Assembly (NCBI GenBank): GCA_050084985.1
Contig: JBITNC010000001.1
Coordinates: forward strand, 181,846,001-181,910,000
Source: Nageia nagi
Taxonomy: Eukaryota; Pinophyta
Length of the DNA stretch: 64,000 nt
Reading direction: 5' to 3'
Part shown: positions 44,481-56,219 of the stretch, piece by piece
Layout of the letters: the number at the start of each line of letters is the position of its first letter
How positions within the stretch are numbered: position 1 is the stretch's first letter
The notes under the pieces: generated by a model
What the model was told of the DNA's origin: nothing
Seen by the model: the letters and a program-made list of their open reading frames with translations, nothing else
Database searches by the model: none
Translations under genes and position numbers: made by a program

Positions 44481-45940
44481 GACTTTGAGGAATATCATTA
44501 AATCGATTAGCTAAATAATCCATGGAATACTACACCTATTGTGTAATTAAAAGAAATAAAAGTTTAATTAAGCTTTGGAAATTGTACAATAGCTCTATCA
44601 TCATTATAGGATTAAAAGCATGGTATTATGGTTATTTTAAATTTAAATTATTATATGATTCGTCATAAATTTAGTACAATTTATTGCTTTTATAGTATGA
44701 AGGTGATAAGTGAAGAAAGGTATAAATGTAAGTTAATGAATTTTCATAATGAATGTATAATGGAAATTTATTTTCCCATTTGAGGATATTATTGGATTCA
44801 TCTATCTTTATTATGAATATATAATATATAATTATTAATAGTACTTCTTCAAAATGATTTATATTTGATATATGTAAAATTAACAATGATGTGGTGAAAT
44901 TATACTCTATGGTCGAGGAAGGGAGGTAGTTCTAGTGAGAGCATACAACCTCTTGAGATCTAGAATAGAGTATAGCTTATTTGTTTATCGCTTCCTTGTA
45001 TGAACTTGATTTAAAGTGAAAGATTGTATGAATGAGATGTGATGCATCTAGGGTACGATGCATTTTGTCATAGAAAGAGCTATCTTGATCCTCAATTACT
45101 CAAAAACCTATCCTAGTACTTATATCCAACAAATTTTGAATCCTTGGGATGAACATGCAAGTTGAAGATGTTGAGAAGAATGCACTACATGGATAAGGAT
45201 GAGTTGAAGACCTTATATGTTATACTTGTGCATGGATTTTGAAATTGTGACTCCACTAGTTAATGACCTAAATTTATCATATGTAATTTTATGGAAAACT
45301 TCATGTAAACCATGACTCTTCTATCAATCAGGTTATAATTAGTCTAGTGTATTGCTATTATCATGATACACATTAGGTTATGGTAGGATTCCATTACCCA
45401 TTGTTATCTAATCAATTGAAAAAAAATGTAATTATGTACCAAGGTAGACAACCCTTGTATCCTTGATATATTTGTAAGATATTTATGATAAATCAAGATT
45501 AAAGTATGGTTTATCTCATCAATTGTTTATGTTATAGGCAGATCCAATAAATTTATGACTCTTTTTGAAATAAATGATATCTTGAAAGATTGAATAGAAC
45601 AATTAAACAAGAACCCTAATGTGTTTAAATGTTGTTAAATATTGGGAAACACATAGTAAATATTACAATAGATTCCTAACCTAATTATTAAAGAACTATA
45701 TGTGGTCTATAAGTATTTGAAAGAGACCTTTCCTAGTGAACGTAAATCATGGAGGTCAAATGTTTGAAGATAAAATTGGGGTAATATGCTTCAATACCTA
45801 GAAAGAGAATAGGTTCCATGAAATTTTAAAATGACAAAGGTAATAGTTTACCTATATTACCTTGGTATGATGATATTGATGTAATGTTTTGGTACTTAGC
45901 TCAAGCTTAAATAAAATGTTAAGGTTTACATTTATCCTTA
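44481..45940. other. AT-rich intergenic sequence, nothing recognised
   Basis: No coding frame, repeat array or structural RNA was recognised in this stretch. Confidence 0.5.
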
Positions 45941-45941
45941 C

Positions 45942-46120
45942 TATAGCGACCCACCCAATGACTCTTGTTGCAACCTTGATGACCTCGGGGAATTGGAATT
46001 AAATTTAAGATAATTTATGTTATGAAATTAATTATGAATGGTTATATGCATCATTTGTGTCAATTTGATGTTGGCTTAGAGGTTGTGGTGATACAAGCTA
46101 CAGGTTGACTTAGTGTAGTT
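45942..46120 (+). repeat. Relic of an LTR start related to the Gypsy G LTR
   Basis: The sequence from (TA)TAGCGACCC to GGTTGACTTAGTG parallels 41878-42050 (shared: TTTATGTTATGA, TTGATGTTGGCTT-like, GTGATA, AGGTTGACTTAGTG). It is truncated on the right, near the start of element F. It may be the end of a second, older copy of the same LTR family. Confidence 0.55.
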
Positions 46121-46202
46121 GTAGACCCAAAATAATGTGATTAATTATTTATGGAGATTAATTAATGCACTATCGATATACTTTGTTTTATTGAAATATA
46201 TA

Positions 46203-46828
46203 TGAAATATGATAATATGATTAAGAGAGAGCATACATTTTCATTTTATCCCAATCACATATTCAATCAATTAACAACATCACACATCAAAAATAAATAT
46301 GCATTCATACATTAGCATGTCGTTAAAGGCCTAATTGAGGCACATCATTGACAACATGGAATAAGTAAAATTGAAAGTGTGATAATATATGTAGGATGCT
46401 TGAATGATCAAGTAATCATATAACAAATATGCAATAGTAATAACAAATGATGTTCACTTAATTATAGACTTGATATTCACAAGGGTCTCCTTTGAGGCCT
46501 ACTCATCGTTCTTCTTTGTTTATCTTTCGATCTTGTCATGGCTTCTATAATATCCTATATCCTAGTTCTGATCTACTAATTTATCTTTAATTAATAGAGT
46601 CTCCTCTTATATCCCTATGGATAATCCTTGGATGCCTCCCTTTGGTTGTTCTTGATGTTTTTATATAGCAACACCTCTATTACAAGATTTGACCCCTAGG
46701 CCATGATATAATGGTCCATTACATGAAATACATTATTTTGGGTATTTTTAAGCCCTTTTTACATAAACATCATTGAGGATTTAAAATGAATAATTTAATA
46801 AATAATAATTCATTTTTAGGCATCTACA
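46203..46828 (-). repeat. Left (3') LTR of element F
   Basis: On the + strand it starts TGAAATATGATAATATG and ends GGCATCTACA. About 220 bp match the block at 63781-64000 at high but imperfect similarity. An upstream TGTAGACCC at 46125 is another possible start, but it has no counterpart at the right copy. Confidence 0.65.
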
Positions 46829-46845
46829 TTTTGCCCCTCTTTGGA
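46829..46845 (-). promoter_or_regulatory. Polypurine tract of element F
   Basis: The - strand reads CCAAAGAGGGGCAAAA directly before the LTR start TGTAGATGCC. Element E has CAAAAAGGGGCAAAA before TGTAGACAC, so the two families are related. Confidence 0.7.
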
Positions 46846-47056
46846 GATGTGATTGAAGTAATGAAATTACATGTCCAAAGAAGAAGTGTAGAAGAAAAAT
46901 TTTGAGAACTTTTAACTCTTTACTACACTACCCCTTATTGCTGATGATATTGAGTGTCCCTTACTACCCCTTTTGACTTGGATGCCTCAAGAAAGATCCT
47001 TGAATGGTGCAACCAAAGAAAAATTTGATGAAGAGTCTCTCTCTAGGAATGATATT
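46846..47056 (-). other. Element F interior left of element E
   Basis: This is short non-coding sequence between the polypurine tract and the insertion point of E. The last five bases (ATATT, 47052-47056) are the left target duplication of E. Confidence 0.6.
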
Positions 47057-47949
47057 TGTTACAGTGAAAATAGAGCTGGAATGTAGAATAACATGAAATA
47101 CAATTATTCTTAAATTTTCATTGAACCTCAAATTATGTGAAATAGGTAGAAAATGCTGTAATTATAAATTGATATTGATTTTCAGCTCAAACTACAATTT
47201 TCCCTTAGAGGGGACTTTTACAAATGCCATTTACCAAAATAAGAGTATTAGATCTCCATTGTTTTTTATTTGCTTGCTTCTCTCCTTGATATGAACAACC
47301 TGTAAATCCTACACACATGCAAAAGACAATAACATCAAAGCATCTATGTATGACATGTATTAAATTGAAGCTAGCATAAAACAATAAAAGGTATGAGCTC
47401 ACAAGATTTTGGCAGCATTACCCTACTTCAAAAATGGGTCAAGATCCTCCTCTATTGCTTTGTATTGACTTATATTTATAGATTTTGGGTGAGATGTTCC
47501 AAGGCTGGTAAGGGGAAGTGAAAAGCCACAGTAGGTCATAACTGACCCCCTCTATCCACATCATCTTGGAAGAATGAAACATTTCAACTTTCTCTTGCTA
47601 TTTTGGTTTCTTGTTCGGCTGTTACAGAGTCGCCGGTAATTACTAGGCGGACACCGGCGACCATCCTAAAATGTCGGCATTTGTTTTGGGTCGTCGGCGA
47701 CTAGTTTTCAATTTTTTATAACAATATTAAAATGACCGTCAAATAGTCAATTTTTACCAAAAAAGGGTCATGTGACCACTCGTTTTGCATGTACTCGATG
47801 AGAACTATCCAATAATGGAGTTTTCAAGCTTGTTTGAGGCTTGTATAAAGAGTTATTATTAGCTTAGTATGATATATGTTAAAAAGATACTTATTTTATT
47901 TATTTATATGTTGTTAAACTAGATGTAGGGTTTATTTTGAGTGTCTACA
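47057..47949 (-). repeat. 3' LTR of element E
   Basis: On the + strand it starts TGTTACAGTGAAAATAG and ends GAGTGTCTACA, equal in length to 57603-58495. This copy keeps several CpG sites (GAGTCGCCGG, GGCGGACACCGGCGACC near 47625-47670) that are TpG or CpA in the other copy. The 60-70 codon reverse frame in both LTRs is only shared LTR sequence. Confidence 0.93.
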
Positions 47950-47964
47950 TTTTGCCCCTTTTTG
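47950..47964 (-). promoter_or_regulatory. Polypurine tract of element E
   Basis: The - strand reads CAAAAAGGGGCAAAA directly before the LTR (TGTAGACACTC), which fixes the orientation. Confidence 0.8.
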
Positions 47965-50900
47965 AATTATCAACCGAAAATGCGATTGATGATTTCAAAA
48001 ATATAGAATGAGAAGCTTTGTTGCTTGATTGTTTATTGTTGCTTTTTTATGATATAATTTTTGACTCAATTTCTTAGATGAATCAAAATTTTGATTTATC
48101 AAATTATGATAAAACATGTTTTCCTTTAATATTTGATGTAGTTCTGAAAACAAATTTGAATATACTTCAGAAGTGACTATTTTCGGTATGACGATGTGTT
48201 GAGCTTGTGTGACAGTTGCATGACATTTCTATTATGTTGTTTTGCATGTCTAAGCACACATGTACCATATAAGTCTTCTTTAGTATATGAATTTTGATGG
48301 TGTTGTCCTTTGTCCCGACAATGGGGTTTCAAGATGATCTCCTGTAACAATGATACATCACATTTTATCTCCTTTGATATTTGTAAATGTTAACGATATT
48401 TTTAAGAAATATCATCAAAATCTTTTTTTGTATAAAGCTTAAGATCTTTTGGTAGGATATAATTATAGCTTCTCTAAATCAAAACTTGTTATTTATACAT
48501 ATTTCATCATCCGGTGTTGTCATGAGGATAGCCTTTGCCATGGCTAAATATGATTTTTTAACTTTTACAATTGATACATTTTGAAAATGATATTATAATA
48601 CATCAAAACTACACTTGTTTCAATCTCCATACTGTGTGCTATTTATGGTAGTTGCATGATAAGACTCTAGTTTGTCTCTACATACCGAAGCGAGTATGTG
48701 ATGGTAAGCTTATTTGATGTATACAATTTTGAGATAGTAATGTTGTATATCAAAACTTCACTTGTTTTTATCTCCATACTGTGTGTTGTTTATGGTAGTT
48801 ACATGACAAGACTCTAATTTATCTCCGCATGTCGAAGCGAGTATGTGATAGGAAGCTTGTTTTGTATATACAAGTCATCTTTCATTTTTCTCTGCTTTTG
48901 ACCCAGCAGAATGGGTTTTATGATGATCTTTTGCATATGTCTTTTAGAATCATATTGAGCATAAATATCTTATTTTAGGTTATAAGTAATTTTAATTACC
49001 TTAACCGTGAGTAGACATATAACTTTTGATTTTGTAATTAACAATGTTTTGGGTACATTTTAAGAGAGATGCAGCCATGGTCTTACTATGTGATCATGGG
49101 CTTACTTTAATTGTGGTGCTGATCTTAGCATTATGACCCCTTTTGAACTGACTAATGACGTCAGTGATGATGATGATAGACTATTCAAAAAACTAATATA
49201 TATTAGCTAGTGAACAAGTAAGATGAATGTACGAATGATTCTAACCTTATTGTTTCAATCATTTATAGGTGAACATAAGGTTTGATTTTAGGTCATAGGA
49301 AATTGTATTTACCCCAATTATCCAAGTATGATTTCTTGAGCTTTGCAATTGAAGTATTTTGAACACACGTTGGTTGTACACCAAATAGGTACTACAAGCT
49401 TGTTTCCATATATCATTACATGGGTGTCTTATGTTTTATCCCAAGGGAATGTATGGAGCCGAGTCAGGTATATGACATGAAGTCCCCTTTGTGTGCACTG
49501 ATTTGAATTTTGATTATTATGTTATTACTCTAGAAGAATACATTTTACAAAAATCATTGGAATCATGTTTTTTGATGACTAGTGTTTTTGAATACGTATA
49601 ACAATAAGTGATGACTAAACATGCATAACATGACATATGATTTGAAATAAGAAGTTCATGATTCATTGTAAGATCATAAATAATAAATGGTGTTTGTCCT
49701 ATCAAGGATTCATGATGAAATTATTTATGATCGATTTTGCATGTTTATTTGGTTATCTTTTTTTTTTTTTAATGGCATGATGTGGTGAGCAAACATAGTC
49801 ATGTATCTTAAGAAGATACAAACAAACTAATATGTTATCATTATAGACTTATACAAATACCACTAGGCTAATAAGTAAGTGATAATATACCTGAGGTTGG
49901 TAAGTGGTTAAATCAAGACTCGTACACTTGAGTTTATCAACTTATGTACGAATATTTTAAATCTTGATTTTGTTGGTTGATGATAGAGGCAAATGATTTG
50001 CTTTGGGTCATGGACAATCATAGTTGCCTCAAGTTATAATCAAACATAAACTTTTTGAATTTTCGTAATCAAAGTATTTTGAAAACAAGTTATACACCTT
50101 ACTAGGTACTCATGCTTGCCTACATATGCTATTTCATGGAACACTTTATTCCATAGGCTCTTTGCCATTAGCATGTATGTGACATGGAGTCTTTTCAAAG
50201 TAGATAACATTTTAATGTTTGATAATCCTGCTATTTGCCCCAGCAGGATGGGTTTCATTATCATTTCTTGCAAAAATCATTATCAAAAATTTTAGGATGG
50301 AATTGTTTATAATTTGATATCATTAAAGATTCATGATGAGGAATATGATGATAACAATTATCCCATTAAATATGTATGGGATTATTATTGTATTTTTATT
50401 TTTTAAATGTTGATTTTGATATTATTAAATATCTTCAAATTTAAGGATAATGATTTGAAAAATTACAGTATTAGATTGTATCATTTACCAAACTTGGCTA
50501 CTAATATTTTTTATTTTATGATAACATGTACAAAGGATATGGAATGAGATGTATCACACATTAAATTTATTGGTATATGATAATGAATGGAAAGGGAAGA
50601 AGAACATCAATTTCTAATTCATAGGGAAGAGCAATTTCTTACTCTCGATCCCAAGGAATGATGGAAGCTTTCTAACGATGTTCTAGGGGGTTGAAATGGA
50701 TGGGATATGATAGGAAAAGAACATTGACTTCCAATTCAATGGGGATAATAATTTCTTATTCTCGATCCCAAAGAATAATGGAAGCTATAAAATTTAACAA
50801 TGTTCTAGGGTTGACTTTTATCAATCTACTAAGGGCAATTTCTTGCTTAAACTTGTGGATAAGAATAGAAGCAAAAAGGTTTTAAGAACAACAATGTTGA

Positions 50901-52432
50901 CTCCCATATTAATGGGGAGAGAAATTACTAGCTCTTTTTCTCAAATAATATGGAAGCACCTCCAATTTAATAATCGATAAAGATGGATTAGGAAATATAT
51001 GGATGTTAGATAATAAAATATGAAAGTTGGTATAGTATAATGTGTATGGGGGGATGGTGGATGTTAATATGAAAATAGTATAACAAATGAATGGACATAG
51101 GATGTATTGAGTATTTAGAGAGATACACTAATCAACTCATCAAGGCATTGATAAATATAAGTGTAATATTAATTACTATGTAATAATAAATAGTATGGGA
51201 TGGAGGTATGGGATGATGAAGAAATGTAATGATCATAATATTCAAGTTGACCATATTAACCAATCACCATTAGATTTTTCCTTCTTTAGATGATAAAAAA
51301 CAAAGTCATGATGTTCTCAAAATTATCATAGACTCATGTGTGTGCAATGATATTTATTTCCATCTCTAGACAATCTCAAACTAAATGTCACAAGAGCATA
51401 AAATATATAAGCTAGTTCATCCATATGAAACGTACAGAGGTCCATAGGAAAGAAGGTCGCTAACCAATATGGACATGTCGCCACTCGTAAGGTATGCCCC
51501 ATTACCAAATAGGCATCCATAGCCCCAATGAGGATTAACCCCTCGATCCTGCTATAACCTTGCTCTACTGCCAGTCAGGCATCCATAGCCCCGGTAGAGG
51601 ATATTATAATCACCCAAGAATCATTGATATGATGTAGTAATTTTTTTTTTTTTTTGACTTTTGTCATCTCTTTCCACCTCTCTTTTTTTTTATAAAACTA
51701 TCAAATGGTTCTTGGGTTCGAGATGAAGTGAATAATAGGATGAACATGTAATACTTTCACTTGAAATCATGCTCTTGTAACACCTCATTCTTGACTGTTT
51801 TAAGATTATTTAAATGTGAAGATGTGTATGAGTCCATAATAACCTTACGTGTATCATATTCATGTTTGTTTATCATCCAAAGTTTCAAAAAATTTTATGA
51901 TGAAGGTTGGTAAAGTCAATAAGAATATTAATTTCATAAACTATTTCTTTTACAATCAGTATTAAACATATTTGTATAATGGTATGGAAGTGATCATGGA
52001 TAATGTATAGTATATATGCCTTGATGAATCGTTAAAATATAATCTAATATTCAAATATTCCAACATAATGGGGGATGAATATGAGGTGGAAAAAAGGGGA
52101 AGACATGGAAATGCAATAAACATATTATAACCTATCAGATATGATCATTTTAGTTTTTTAATCATATTTTGATGTTTGTGTGATTTCTAAATCATGTTTT
52201 GATGATTTTTTTTTTATGATGGAGGGCAATTTCCCGAATGTGATCTATGTAAAACATGAGGAGATCAAAAGTAAGATGGAGGACGACTACCCCAATGTGA
52301 ACGATGTGAAGGAGATTGAATATCCTTATGCAAATAACATTATTCATCATTGTTTAATTGTGTGGAATGTATGTATGTATTTTGTAGATGATGTAAATTG
52401 TTATCTATCAATAAAGGTATATCTACTTCAAA
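47965..52432 (-). other. Long 3' non-coding region of element E with diverged repeats
   Basis: No protein domain was recognised on either strand. The region is built of degenerate repeat modules. A block of about 147 bp is duplicated at about 48590-48735 and 48736-48880 (CTCCATACTGTGTG, GTCGAAGCGAGTATGTGAT-like). Looser relatives occur near 48200-48360, 49370-49500 and 50090-50290 (AGCAGGATGGGTTT, ACATGACATGAAGTC-like). A block of about 113 bp with TTCTTACTCTCGATCCCAA is duplicated at about 50600-50820. A pol region might have been here and been replaced; nothing shows it now. Confidence 0.55.
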
Positions 52433-53110
52433 TCATCTATCATCCATCAAATCATGAAAGGCATGATTTAATTGGTGGCAATGTTTAGTATCATGCCCCA
52501 ATTGATGATGATAAACATGATATCCATACTTATTGTATTTTATTGACTTAGGCTTTAGGTTTTCTTTCATTATATGATCTACCACCCTCTTAGGTTGTTC
52601 CAAAGATTGCATTCCATCATTGTAATCATCTTTGGATTTTAATTTCCATCTCATACCTTTATGATTATGTCTTTGCCTAGCAAAGATGGATGATGATCTT
52701 CCCTTTGAATTTTGCATAGGAGGTTTCGTTTTCGATGATTTTGTAATATTATAATGTGAGTATGGATTTTCATCTCTTTGTACACAATGGAGTACTCCCT
52801 CATGAATGTATTTTAGACAACCATGAAATGTAGATGGGACACATTCCATTTCTTGAATCCATGGTCTACCGAAAAGAATATTATATTGTTCAATGTTTCC
52901 TTCGATGATATATAATGATGTTTGTATCATCTTACATCCAATGGTGATGGGTAACACTATCGACCCTATTGTTGAACATAAGGCATTATTAAATGCTTTT
53001 ATTTGTAATTATGGTAAAGAAATATGAGAGAAAGGAAGATTCAATTTGTGATATGCCAATGTAGATATGATATTGACATCTGACCCTTCATCTATTAATA
53101 TCCTTAACAA
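52433..53110 (-). pseudogene. Element E protease with C-terminal His/Cys motif
   Basis: The active site ILIDEGSDVNIIS lies near 53065-53105 (typical LID-x-GS-x2-N of Tat/Athila protease). One stop follows (near 53005). Then 174 open codons (52957-52433) hold LPITIGCKMIQTSLYIIEGN, NILFGRPWIQEMECVPSTFH and, at the C-terminus, a YHHQLGHDTKHCHQLNHAFH motif ending DLMDDR. That last motif resembles the His/Cys cluster normally found upstream of the protease; a first copy does lie there (53500-53560). Confidence 0.75.
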
Positions 53111-54245
53111 TTTTACCATTTACTTTACCAATGACATGGAGAGGTGGATCTAACCTTTGAAGTCCCTTGTTTGGTTGTCTCTCATGGTCATAAAAAGAAA
53201 TTATAGGCTGATGTATCAATGGAGGAACTTGCATTTTGGATTTTTGATTATATGATATATCAATTTGTTTTTCTTGTATGTTTTTGAGTTCCAATATCAA
53301 CTCCAACTATTCCTATAATAGGTTGATTACTTGGATTCCAGGTGGGTGTCACTTGACTGTAATTAGGTATAATAAATACTGTATTTACTTGATATGAAGG
53401 AAGTGATTCTTGATAATTTTTTAAATTTTGATCTGAAATAGAAGTATGGTCTTCAACTTCCAAGTTATTATCTTTGATTGAATTTTGAGTTCTATTTCTC
53501 AATGCTAGACAATTTTTAGTACTATGACCCCTTTGATGGTGATAATTACAATACTCATTTTTGTTATATTTTTATTTTCTCATAACTTTTATTTCACCAT
53601 ATTTAATCTTGACCTTCTCAATTATAACTGCCTAAGCAATAACTTCTTCGAGAGTATTATATCATTGGATTTGTAATATACTAGCTATAGGCCTTAAACA
53701 ATTTTGACTGAATAATTTAACTAACTCCTCCTGAGGTAAGGTATAGGACATGCCATAGAGTATATCCCTTCATCATGAAATAAAGTCAACAATTGATTCA
53801 TTTTGAGATTGTTTTAGTTCTACAAGATCCATAATAGAAGATTCCTCTTTGATATAAATCCTAAAATGTTGTAAGAACAAGTTTGCCAATTGGGAAAATG
53901 AATAAATACTATGTCATGGTAAATTATTATACCATTCCAGGGCTTGGGCTGCAAGCATCATGGGGAACAAATGTAGCATCAAGTCCTCATCGTTATAAAT
54001 TAGGTAATTTGAAAACTTAAACCACCTTAAATGTTCCTTAGGATCCTTATTTCCTGTAAAAGGAATTATCTTAGGCATTTCAAAGTTGTAAGGTAGTTTC
54101 TTCTTAGGGACACTTGGATGTATGGGTTCATTGCAAATATTATCATATGTCAACTTCTTGAACCTTGATATGTTCATTTCTTTATTTATGAAATCCTTCA
54201 TGAAATCCTCTAATTTATTATCTATCCAACTACCCTAAGGATTTT
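53111..54245 (-). pseudogene. Element E gag (core and zinc-like motif)
   Basis: The open block 54201-53914 (95 codons) holds YNFEMPKIIPFTGNKDPKEH, LRWFKFSNYLIYNDEDLM and AAQALEWYNNLP, the conserved gag core of Tat/Athila elements. After a stop the frame continues with FSQLANLFLQHFRIYIKEES and LVELKQSQNESIVDFI. Then comes the motif EYCNYHHQRGHSTKNCLALR near 53500-53570, and a Pro/Gln/Asn-rich linker to the protease (53502-53088). About five stops and one frameshift interrupt the gene. Confidence 0.8.
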
Positions 54246-54928
54246 TCGGTATCTTCTATGATTGGTGTTTCTTTTGACTTTAGGTTTGAATTATAAGATT
54301 CATCATTAGAAGGAGATGTTGATAACAATGATGAAGATGATAATGATGGAATATTAGAAGGTAAATGATGCCCTTGCATTGGGTTTCTAAGAGTTGTAGA
54401 TGGTTGTACTTTATTTTGTTGAGACTTCTCGTGAAGTAACCAACTATCTCGAACTTCTTGTTTTACCTTATCAAAAATTTATTGTTGTTTCTAAAGCTCT
54501 TGCTTTTCTTTTTCTTTGAGTTCTATATTCTTTTCTTTAAGTTTGGCTTCCTCTTCTAACTTACTTTGAACATCTTCATATCTTTTACTAAAGTTTATAG
54601 TTTCTTCATAATCTCTCTCTATGTGTTTTCTCTTTGCCTCCAACTCTGCAAAAGAGGGTATCTCTCCTACCCTAAATTGTTTAGCTAAAGCTTTTCTACA
54701 TTTTTCTTGCGATGAGGGTTTCTCACAGGAGTAAGGATCATAGAAGAATTTATTTGAGATCTTACATTGAGGATTTGTTTGTGAGGTTCTTACTGAATAC
54801 AAGGTCATTCTATCAAAATCTTCCATACAAGACCTAGCCCTATGAAGTGTTTTTTGATAGGTGGGGTTAGTTATCCTAGCTTGTGAAGAGGGGCTTTGAG
54901 GTTGATAATCTAAGCTCTTGAAAGGCAA
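54246..54928 (-). pseudogene. Element E coiled-coil-rich N-terminal gag segment
   Basis: An open block of 145 codons (54928-54491) starts MPFKSLDYQPQSPSSQ and ends in a Lys/Glu-rich heptad-like stretch (KRKHIERDYEETINFSKRYE, then KLEEEAKLKEKNIELKEKEK). After stops near 54490 the frame continues through QNKVQPSTTLRNPMQGHHLP and a Ser-rich tract to the gag core. The start Met at 54928 is the first in the block; an upstream start could not be judged. Confidence 0.65.
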
Positions 54929-55217
54929 TTCTCTTTGTTGATCAAGATTAGAGTTTTGATATCCACTTGTCTGGTGACTGAGAAGAGATGATAACTGCGA
55001 CCAAGATTGATTATGTTGGTTGGTATGAATTTCATATTTTCATTCCATATCCTCTTGTCTCATTTCTTTAACAAACTCATTGAAGGTTTTATCATGTTTA
55101 TCATGAGAAGAACATGCTTGTTGTTGTTTATGGGATTCCCTTTGCAAAATATTCTTAGCTTTTTCATCATAGAAAATATTCCTAAGTAATTTATTTGTTA
55201 TAGGGCTATCTTTTTTA

Positions 55218-56159
55218 TCACATTCCAGTTTGATATTTTGAAGGTATTTTTAATGGGTTCGAACAACATTCATCCTCATAAAATTTTGTATCATTATCAT
55301 GATGTGTTGTTTCCCCACATGGATGTTCATTCCTAAGTTTATGTGTGTTAGCTTTGGAAATTTTATTTTTATATTTTTCATTTCTTTGTGATTGAAATTC
55401 TTGAGATTCAATAATACAATCTATGGATTTTTTAATTCTTATGTGAGGCTCTCCAATTTCTACTTGTGATGAGAATGAACAAGTTTCATCCTTGAACTCA
55501 AGAATATCATGAGATTCATGGGAATCAATAGAAGGTCTTGTAGCCTCTAGAAGGGGAGGAGAATGAAATTGCAATTCTGAAGAATGCTCTGAAAGATCCT
55601 CAAGATTCATGTCAAACTCCTCTTCTTTAATATCATATTCATCCCAAGGTTGGGGTGAAGACATCAAGGTATCTAACTCTAGGAGGTCATATGATTTAGC
55701 ATAGGATGTTGCATCAAGGCCTTCGGCATTAATACTCGATTCATCCCTTAGCAAATTGGATTCATTGGGTTTGATAGTCTTAAAAGGGGATGCACAACAA
55801 GATTTTAATTTGATGAGATGTGTCGATGAGTTTTCAATCTTTATGATGGGCTCGTTATTTTCAGTGTCAAATTCATCCCATGATGAGGGTGAAGGAATGG
55901 AAGAACTATACTCTAGCTCTTCATGGGATCTAACAAGGCTTTCTGAGGATTGAAGAAGAGGCATGGTACATTGTTCTATCTCTGCTAAGTATGATAAAAG
56001 CCTTTCAATGTCAATATAAAAATCATTCTTCATGACCTTTGAAGTAGAATAAGTATCTAAGGTTGACTTGGTAATATGTGAACATAGTCTTTGTATTTTT
56101 GGTTTTACTTTGATAGGAAAAAGAATATAATTTAAAAGTGCAACCAAGACAAACCTCAT
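55218..56159 (-). CDS. Element E ORF1, 313-residue protein of unknown function (intact)
   Basis: This is the longest intact frame in the window, upstream of gag in sense direction, the position of ORF1 in Ogre/Tat elements. The N-terminus is hydrophobic (FVLVALLNYILFPI, residues 3-16) and could be a membrane anchor or signal. The body is acidic and Ser-rich. A motif is duplicated: SSIPSPSSWDEFD (about residues 85-97) and LMSSPQPWDEYD (about 164-175), each followed by an acidic stretch. The C-terminal third is Lys/His/Asn-rich. No domain was recognised. Intactness beside a broken gag is noteworthy, but the frame may be open by chance or by recent age. An alternative frame upstream (56214-56023) overlaps the N-terminus. 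Confidence 0.6.
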   Translation of the reverse strand: MRFVLVALLNYILFPIKVKPKIQRLCSHITKSTLDTYSTSKVMKNDFYIDIERLLSYLAEIEQCTMPLLQSSESLVRSHEELEYSSSIPSPSSWDEFDTENNEPIIKIENSSTHLIKLKSCCASPFKTIKPNESNLLRDESSINAEGLDATSYAKSYDLLELDTLMSSPQPWDEYDIKEEEFDMNLEDLSEHSSELQFHSPPLLEATRPSIDSHESHDILEFKDETCSFSSQVEIGEPHIRIKKSIDCIIESQEFQSQRNEKYKNKISKANTHKLRNEHPCGETTHHDNDTKFYEDECCSNPLKIPSKYQTGM

Positions 56160-56219
56160 AATGATAAAATTCCTTTAAGGCCTTATGAAATGCATTTAAA
56201 CAAGTAAAATACATTTATG

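Noticed and set aside
47205-47402. A 65-codon frame on the - strand, almost repeated at 57733-57948
   Set aside because: Both lie inside the LTRs of element E and simply reflect the duplicated LTR. There is no gene context.
52180-52488. A 102-codon + strand frame with repeated acidic motifs
   Set aside because: It partly overlaps the end of the element E protease frame on the other strand, lies in the repeat-rich region, and has no recognisable domain.
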